This document shows, one piece after another, positions 5,488-9,172 of a DNA stretch of 9,172 nucleotides. The notes beneath the pieces were generated by a model that made no database searches, was not told the origin of the DNA, and saw nothing but the letters and a program-made list of their open reading frames with translations. The position numbers were made by a program, and so were the translations under genes. Where the stretch lies: NCBI GenBank assembly GCA_937892135.1, contig CALAUK010000076.1:1-9172 (forward strand). The letters run 5' to 3'. Each line of letters opens with the position of its first letter. Position 1 is the stretch's first letter. Source of the DNA: an uncultured Clostridia bacterium. GTDB lineage: Bacteria > Bacillota > Clostridia > UBA1381 > UMGS1253.

Positions 5488-6624
5488 TTATAAGAACCGC
5501 TTTCCGTGTATGTAAACAGAAGAAAGCTTAAAATCTTCATCTATTATATTAAGGTCGGCATCGGCGCCTTCCTTTATTATTCCCTTTGTATTAATGCCTA
5601 ACAGCTTTGCGGGGTTATATGTTGCCATCTTAACCGCATTTTCTTCTTCTATTCCCCACGAAATAAGATTTTTAACACAATCGTGCATAGAAGTCGCTCC
5701 GCCTGCGATGGTTCCATCTTCAAGCCTTGCTACATTGTTTGAAACAATCACCTTGCCACTTGCACTCTCATATTCTCCGTCAGGCAAACCCTCAACAATT
5801 TCTGTATCGTTTATCACTATTATTCTGTCGGGTCCAAATATTTTATATGCCATTTTAACACAGCTGTCCTTAACATGAAGTCCATCCGAAATAAGCTCAA
5901 CCATCATATCCGTCTCAAACGCCGCAGCTATAAGACTTAAGTTTCTGTGATGCAACGACGGCATAGCATTAAAAAGATGTGTAACCAGCTTAGCACCATC
6001 CTTAACAGCGCTCATACAGGTATCATAATCTGCTCCCGTATGTCCTAATGAAATCTTTACTTTATCAGAATTCTCTTTTATAAAATCCAAAGCTCCGTCT
6101 GTTTCAGGCGCAACAGTTAAAATCAAAATATTTTCTCCCGAAGCCTCATTTATCTTGTTAAAATCCATCTCTTTGATGCTTTTCAGCCAATCTTCCCTGT
6201 GCGCACCTTTGTGCGACTTTGAAAGATACGGCCCCTCCATATTAACTCCGAGAAGTTCTGCTCCAAAGCCCTTTTCAGAGACAGCCAGCTTTGCAGTTTC
6301 CATCTGGCACAGAAGCTTATCTTCAGGCTGTGTAAGAGTTGTAATAAGGTAAGCTGTTGTTCCGCTCTCAGCAAGGTGTTTTGAAAGCTTTTTATAACTC
6401 TCAAGGTCAGCATTAGCGGCACCTACTCCTACCCCACCATGCATATGAATATCAATATATCCCGGGATAACCTTTTTTCCTTGTATGTCAATCTCTTCGC
6501 CATAACCTTCAAGATTTTTTCCGATTTTTACAATTTTCCCGTCTTCTACTGCTATATCACAAGCTTCAAAAACGAAATTCTCATTAAGTACTTTTCCGTT
6601 TTTTAAAATCATACTATCACCCAT
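5488..6624 (-). CDS. nagA: N-acetylglucosamine-6-phosphate deacetylase
   Basis: This is a 378-aa cytoplasmic amidohydrolase that converts GlcNAc-6-P to glucosamine-6-P and acetate. The step lies in amino-sugar catabolism and peptidoglycan recycling. Metal and catalytic motifs are complete: HMH in GYIDIHMHGG (H60, H62), E130 in NMEGPYL, H195 in LGHTGA, H216 in THLFNAM, H250 in SDGLHV, and the catalytic Asp273 in VINDTE. In many family members the last motif reads TDA, so the flanking residues are slightly unusual. Length is normal. The ATG at 6624 overlaps the stop codon of the transporter gene as TAATG, which suggests translational coupling. An in-frame ATG at 6612 (MILKNGK, the usual family opening) with GGGTGA just upstream is an alternative start. 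No nagB is present in the window. Confidence 0.95.
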   Translation of the reverse strand: MGDSMILKNGKVLNENFVFEACDIAVEDGKIVKIGKNLEGYGEEIDIQGKKVIPGYIDIHMHGGVGVGAANADLESYKKLSKHLAESGTTAYLITTLTQPEDKLLCQMETAKLAVSEKGFGAELLGVNMEGPYLSKSHKGAHREDWLKSIKEMDFNKINEASGENILILTVAPETDGALDFIKENSDKVKISLGHTGADYDTCMSAVKDGAKLVTHLFNAMPSLHHRNLSLIAAAFETDMMVELISDGLHVKDSCVKMAYKIFGPDRIIVINDTEIVEGLPDGEYESASGKVIVSNNVARLEDGTIAGGATSMHDCVKNLISWGIEEENAVKMATYNPAKLLGINTKGIIKEGADADLNIIDEDFKLSSVYIHGKRFL

Positions 6625-7877
6625 TACTCACTACACTTGCGAGTTTTTAAAAAGGATGCTGCAATCATCCACGACACAAGCTGCATCATAAAGAACGCAA
6701 AAAGCAAAACAGTTATCGCAAAAGTGTTTTGCACAACCAAAGATAACATTAAAACCGACAGAATTCTTCCAAAATTAAAATATATTTCTTTAACACAGCT
6801 TGTTTCAAGCGTCTTTCTGGAAAGCTTATTGTCTACCTCATCAAGAACGCTATAATATTCAACATTAAGCGAGGTCTGAAACTGAGGCAAAAACAAAGAT
6901 GTTACAATACCAAAAATAAATACCGAAAACAAATTCAGCCATAAAACAAGCAAAAGCGCCACAGCAGACTGAACAATCGCTGACACAAGCATCGGTCTGT
7001 ACAACTTTTCTGTGATATTGGTTTTATTCATCAGAAAGTTTCCTAAAATACCTGCTATTGCACAAACAGCCACATAAAGACCTACCGAGAGTTCGTTTCC
7101 GGCTATTTTTAGTATAATAACCGGCATCAGAAATGCAAGCACGCCCTCTTTAAGACCCCTTATTAAATCACAAGCCGATACTAAAAAATACTTTTTTGAA
7201 GTTACAGATTTTAAAAGCACATTTGCAAAGTATGTTTTTCTGCTTTGTCCGCGCACCTTAGGCAGCATAAAGCACAAAAAAGTTGCCACACTGCACATAA
7301 CCACGCACAGTGAAAAGACTATAACATAGCCCGCTCTGCCACCGGACAGAAGAATAACAGCACCTGAAATAACAGGAAGCAAAATTCCTAATATAACAGA
7401 AATGATGCTTTGAAACAAAACATACTGCTTTCTTAAAAAGCTTCCTACCATAACATTAACCAGTGAATTGTATGAAATGTAGAAAAATGCTGTACCAAGC
7501 CCGGAGAGCATACTTATTAAAGCCAAATACTTCCCCGGCTCTTTATAAAACCATATAAGGCACACATAGGCCGCAACATAAACTACCGACCCGAAACACA
7601 TACTGACCTCATAGGTCATCTTCTTTGCAAATATTCCCGCAAGACAGCAAAACAAAACCATAAAAGCCGCCATCAGAACATTATACCTGATAACAAGCAA
7701 AATAGAGCCTTCGGATGCAAATCTGTAAATGAAAGTATTTATAAATACCGTGGAAAAGGAGCCAGCTGCAAGCATACAAGTCATAATGCCTAAAAGGATT
7801 CCCTGACCCTTCATAAACAAGCGGTTAGACAAGTATCTGGAAATCATCAGACTGATTCTGTTAAATATTCCACTCAT
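6624..7877 (-). CDS. MFS-type transporter, 12 membrane segments, substrate unknown
   Basis: This is a 417-aa integral membrane protein. By eye there are twelve hydrophobic segments, at about 27-52, 60-84, 92-112, 117-143, 154-178, 182-205, 242-258, 264-284, 296-312, 314-333, 368-386 and 387-411. A charged cytoplasmic loop between segments 6 and 7 (about 206-241) gives the 6+6 layout of the major facilitator superfamily. There is a basic stretch KKMT after segment 2 where MFS motif A normally sits, but the classic GxxxDRxGRR pattern is not kept. GGAGGT lies 4 nt before the ATG. The stop codon overlaps the nagA start by one base, so the two are probably made together. This suggests, but does not prove, an amino-sugar or wall-fragment substrate. 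Confidence 0.82.
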   Translation of the reverse strand: MSGIFNRISLMISRYLSNRLFMKGQGILLGIMTCMLAAGSFSTVFINTFIYRFASEGSILLVIRYNVLMAAFMVLFCCLAGIFAKKMTYEVSMCFGSVVYVAAYVCLIWFYKEPGKYLALISMLSGLGTAFFYISYNSLVNVMVGSFLRKQYVLFQSIISVILGILLPVISGAVILLSGGRAGYVIVFSLCVVMCSVATFLCFMLPKVRGQSRKTYFANVLLKSVTSKKYFLVSACDLIRGLKEGVLAFLMPVIILKIAGNELSVGLYVAVCAIAGILGNFLMNKTNITEKLYRPMLVSAIVQSAVALLLVLWLNLFSVFIFGIVTSLFLPQFQTSLNVEYYSVLDEVDNKLSRKTLETSCVKEIYFNFGRILSVLMLSLVVQNTFAITVLLFAFFMMQLVSWMIAASFLKTRKCSE

Positions 7878-7893
7878 AATAACCTCCGAATAC

Positions 7894-7907
7894 GGGAAAG
7901 TTTTCCC
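7894..7907. repeat. Short inverted repeat in the gap before the transporter gene
   Basis: GGGAAA (7894-7899) and TTTCCC (7902-7907) form a compact hairpin, realistically 5 bp with a 4-nt loop. It lies 6 nt upstream of the transporter's ribosome binding site (7882-7887). A five-T run follows only on the plus strand, where there is no gene to end. On the minus-strand transcript it would be a small intercistronic stem. Confidence 0.45.
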
Positions 7908-7919
7908 TTTTTCGTTTGC

Positions 7920-8117
7920 TTATTTATTCTTTAAATACTCATTCATTTTTGCAACAAGCTCTTCACAGTCTTCGCCGTGAACCATGCAAGCCTCTTCTAA
8001 AGACTCACCTGCTGCAGACGGACAATGCAAGCAATGCATGCCTATCTCCATAAGGAACTTTCCAAGCTCCGGGTCAATTTTTAAAACATCTGCAATAATA
8101 GTATCCTTTGTAATCAT
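7920..8117 (-). CDS. DUF1858 domain protein (hybrid-cluster-protein-associated redox disulfide type)
   Basis: This 65-aa protein consists of a single DUF1858 domain. It opens with MITKDTIIADVLKIDPEL, followed by the family's signature region GMHCLHCPSAAGESLEEAC (26-44), giving C29-x-x-C32 and C44, with C51 as a fourth cysteine. Such proteins are common in anaerobes, and the domain has been described as associated with hybrid-cluster proteins; a redox or metal role is assumed, not shown. The ATG at 8117 has AGAGGA about 10 nt upstream. It is 57 nt after ftsH and 42 nt before the transporter. There is no hybrid-cluster gene in the window. Family assignment is from recall of the pattern. Confidence 0.88.
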   Translation of the reverse strand: MITKDTIIADVLKIDPELGKFLMEIGMHCLHCPSAAGESLEEACMVHGEDCEELVAKMNEYLKNK

Positions 8118-8174
8118 AATTTCAAATCCTCTCTTTAACTTTTTATATTAACTTTTCATACAGAAAAATTAAGT

Positions 8175-9172
8175 TTACTCATTTTCTTCTTTGTTTTCTT
8201 CTGTTTTCTCTTCCTCTTTCGGCTCTTCAGGGGGCTTTACGTCAACTCTTATGACACCTATGCCCTGACCATTTCGATAAAACTCTTCTCTTTTCTTTCT
8301 TTCCTCTTCAAGACGGCGTTCTTCTTCGGCTTTTCTTTCAAGCATTCTCTTTTCCTCTTCTGCCTGCCTCATCTCACGCTCTCTTGTAAGACGCTCGTAT
8401 TCATCAAGCTTACCTTCGAATATGGCATCAAATTCTTCTCCCGTAATCTTTTCATGCTCTATAAGATACTCAGAAACACGATTAAGAATTTCGATGTTCT
8501 CAGAAAGAATTTTTTCACATCTTTCAAAACAATCACAAACAATTCTTTTAATCTCTTCATCTATCTGAGCGGCAACATTTTCGCTGTAATCACGGCTGTG
8601 ACCAAAATCCTTTCCTAAGAAAACCTCCTGGGAAGAGCCATATTTAACAGGTCCTATAACATCGCTCATACCATACTTTGTTACCATATCACGGGCAATC
8701 TGGGTTGCTCTTTCAATGTCATTTGAAGCGCCTGTGCTTATATCGTCTAAAACTATTTTTTCTGCAACACGTCCGCCCAACAGAGAAACAATGCTCTCTA
8801 TCATACGATTTTTAGAAGAATACCACACATCCTCTTTTGGAACATGCATTGTATATCCGCCTGCCATACCTCTCGGTATAATAGAAACCTCGTGAACAGG
8901 GTCCTGAGTTGGCAAAAATCTTGACACAACAGCATGACCTGCTTCGTGAACTGCGGTAAGCTTTTTTTCGTGGTCGTTTATTTTTCTTGATTTCTTTTCT
9001 GTTCCAACCGCCACGCGCATCATTGCATCCTGAAGATGTTTGTCTCTTATAATTTTTTCGCCCCTTCTTGCAGCAAGAAGAGCCGCCTCATTCATAAGAT
9101 TTGCCAAATCCGCTCCCGTAAAACCTGAAGTTGCCTTTGCCAATACCTCAAGGTCAACATCTTCTCCTAATG
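8175..9172 (-). CDS. ftsH: ATP-dependent zinc metalloprotease FtsH, C-terminal part (5' end outside the window)
   Basis: FtsH is a membrane-anchored AAA+ protease that degrades membrane and regulatory proteins. The visible 331 codons start in the AAA lid (KATSGFTGADLANLMNEAALLAARR region). They continue into the M41 peptidase domain: the zinc site HEAGH is encoded at 8934-8948, and the third ligand Asp in STGASNDIERAT is at 8718-8720. The membrane segments and Walker motifs lie beyond base 9172. The reading frame runs open to the edge, so the TTG at 9141-9143 is an internal leucine, not a start. The last 75 or so residues are a long, highly charged Glu/Lys/Arg tail. It includes a coiled-coil-like stretch, a short hydrophobic GIGVIRVDV, and then a Pro/Glu/Lys-rich end. 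No terminator follows, and the DUF1858 gene comes after 57 nt. Confidence 0.97.
   Translation of the reverse strand, partial: LGEDVDLEVLAKATSGFTGADLANLMNEAALLAARRGEKIIRDKHLQDAMMRVAVGTEKKSRKINDHEKKLTAVHEAGHAVVSRFLPTQDPVHEVSIIPRGMAGGYTMHVPKEDVWYSSKNRMIESIVSLLGGRVAEKIVLDDISTGASNDIERATQIARDMVTKYGMSDVIGPVKYGSSQEVFLGKDFGHSRDYSENVAAQIDEEIKRIVCDCFERCEKILSENIEILNRVSEYLIEHEKITGEEFDAIFEGKLDEYERLTREREMRQAEEEKRMLERKAEEERRLEEERKKREEFYRNGQGIGVIRVDVKPPEEPKEEEKTEENKEENE

Noticed and set aside
5472..5540. Longer start for the 100-aa gene overlapping the end of nagA
   Set aside because: There is no ribosome binding site there, whereas AGGAGGA fits exactly for the start at 5471.
7894..7912. Hairpin plus T run on the plus strand as a terminator
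   Set aside because: There is no plus-strand gene to end here. On the coding minus strand no T run follows the stem.
8135..8156. Direct repeat TTAACTTTT (two copies, 13-nt period) between ftsH and the DUF1858 gene
   Set aside because: It is short and AT-rich, so chance is likely. No convincing promoter pair surrounds it.
1..9172. Mobile element, prophage, CRISPR or defence system
   Set aside because: There are no transposase, integrase, cas or toxin-like genes, no regularly spaced repeats and no change in codon or base use between genes. All but one of the genes are recognisable families.

Overview
The window looks like ordinary chromosomal DNA from a low-G+C member of the Bacillota, most likely a Clostridia-type gut or anaerobic lineage. 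The reasons are the AT-rich base composition, near-consensus TTGACA/TATAAT promoters, strong GGAGG-type ribosome binding sites, a DUF1858 redox-type protein typical of anaerobes, and a trmN-like/rsmI pair as found in Firmicutes. No phage, transposon, CRISPR or toxin-defence genes are visible. I find no convincing new biological system here.

Layout, left to right. The left edge holds a cut tRNA-Val(UAC) gene on the minus strand with a perfect consensus promoter. Upstream of it, also on minus, is hslO (Hsp33, redox-regulated chaperone). hslO and the plus-strand actin homologue mreB are divergent and share a 170-nt intergenic region that carries a promoter for each. mreB converges on the minus-strand pair trmN-like then rsmI (a tRNA and a 16S rRNA methyltransferase), with one short bidirectional hairpin terminator between them. 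Upstream of that pair is a secreted SH3b-SH3b-NlpC/P60 cell-wall hydrolase with its own promoter and terminator.

The right half is one long minus-strand run: ftsH (cut by the right edge), a 65-aa DUF1858 protein, a 12-TM MFS transporter, nagA (GlcNAc-6-P deacetylase) and a 100-aa protein of unknown function. It closes with a strong 12-bp hairpin terminator. Gaps are 57, 42, -1 and 16 nt, so this may be one transcript, although a promoter inside the 57-nt gap cannot be excluded.

Functional themes are cell envelope (mreB, NlpC/P60 hydrolase, nagA and its coupled transporter), protein quality control (hslO, ftsH) and translation-apparatus modification (trmN-like, rsmI, tRNA-Val). The most interesting leads are modest: the translationally coupled MFS-nagA pair as a possible amino-sugar uptake and recycling unit, the unknown 100-aa protein at the end of that operon, an inverted repeat on the hydrolase promoter, and the apparent lack of a separate promoter for the methyltransferase pair.
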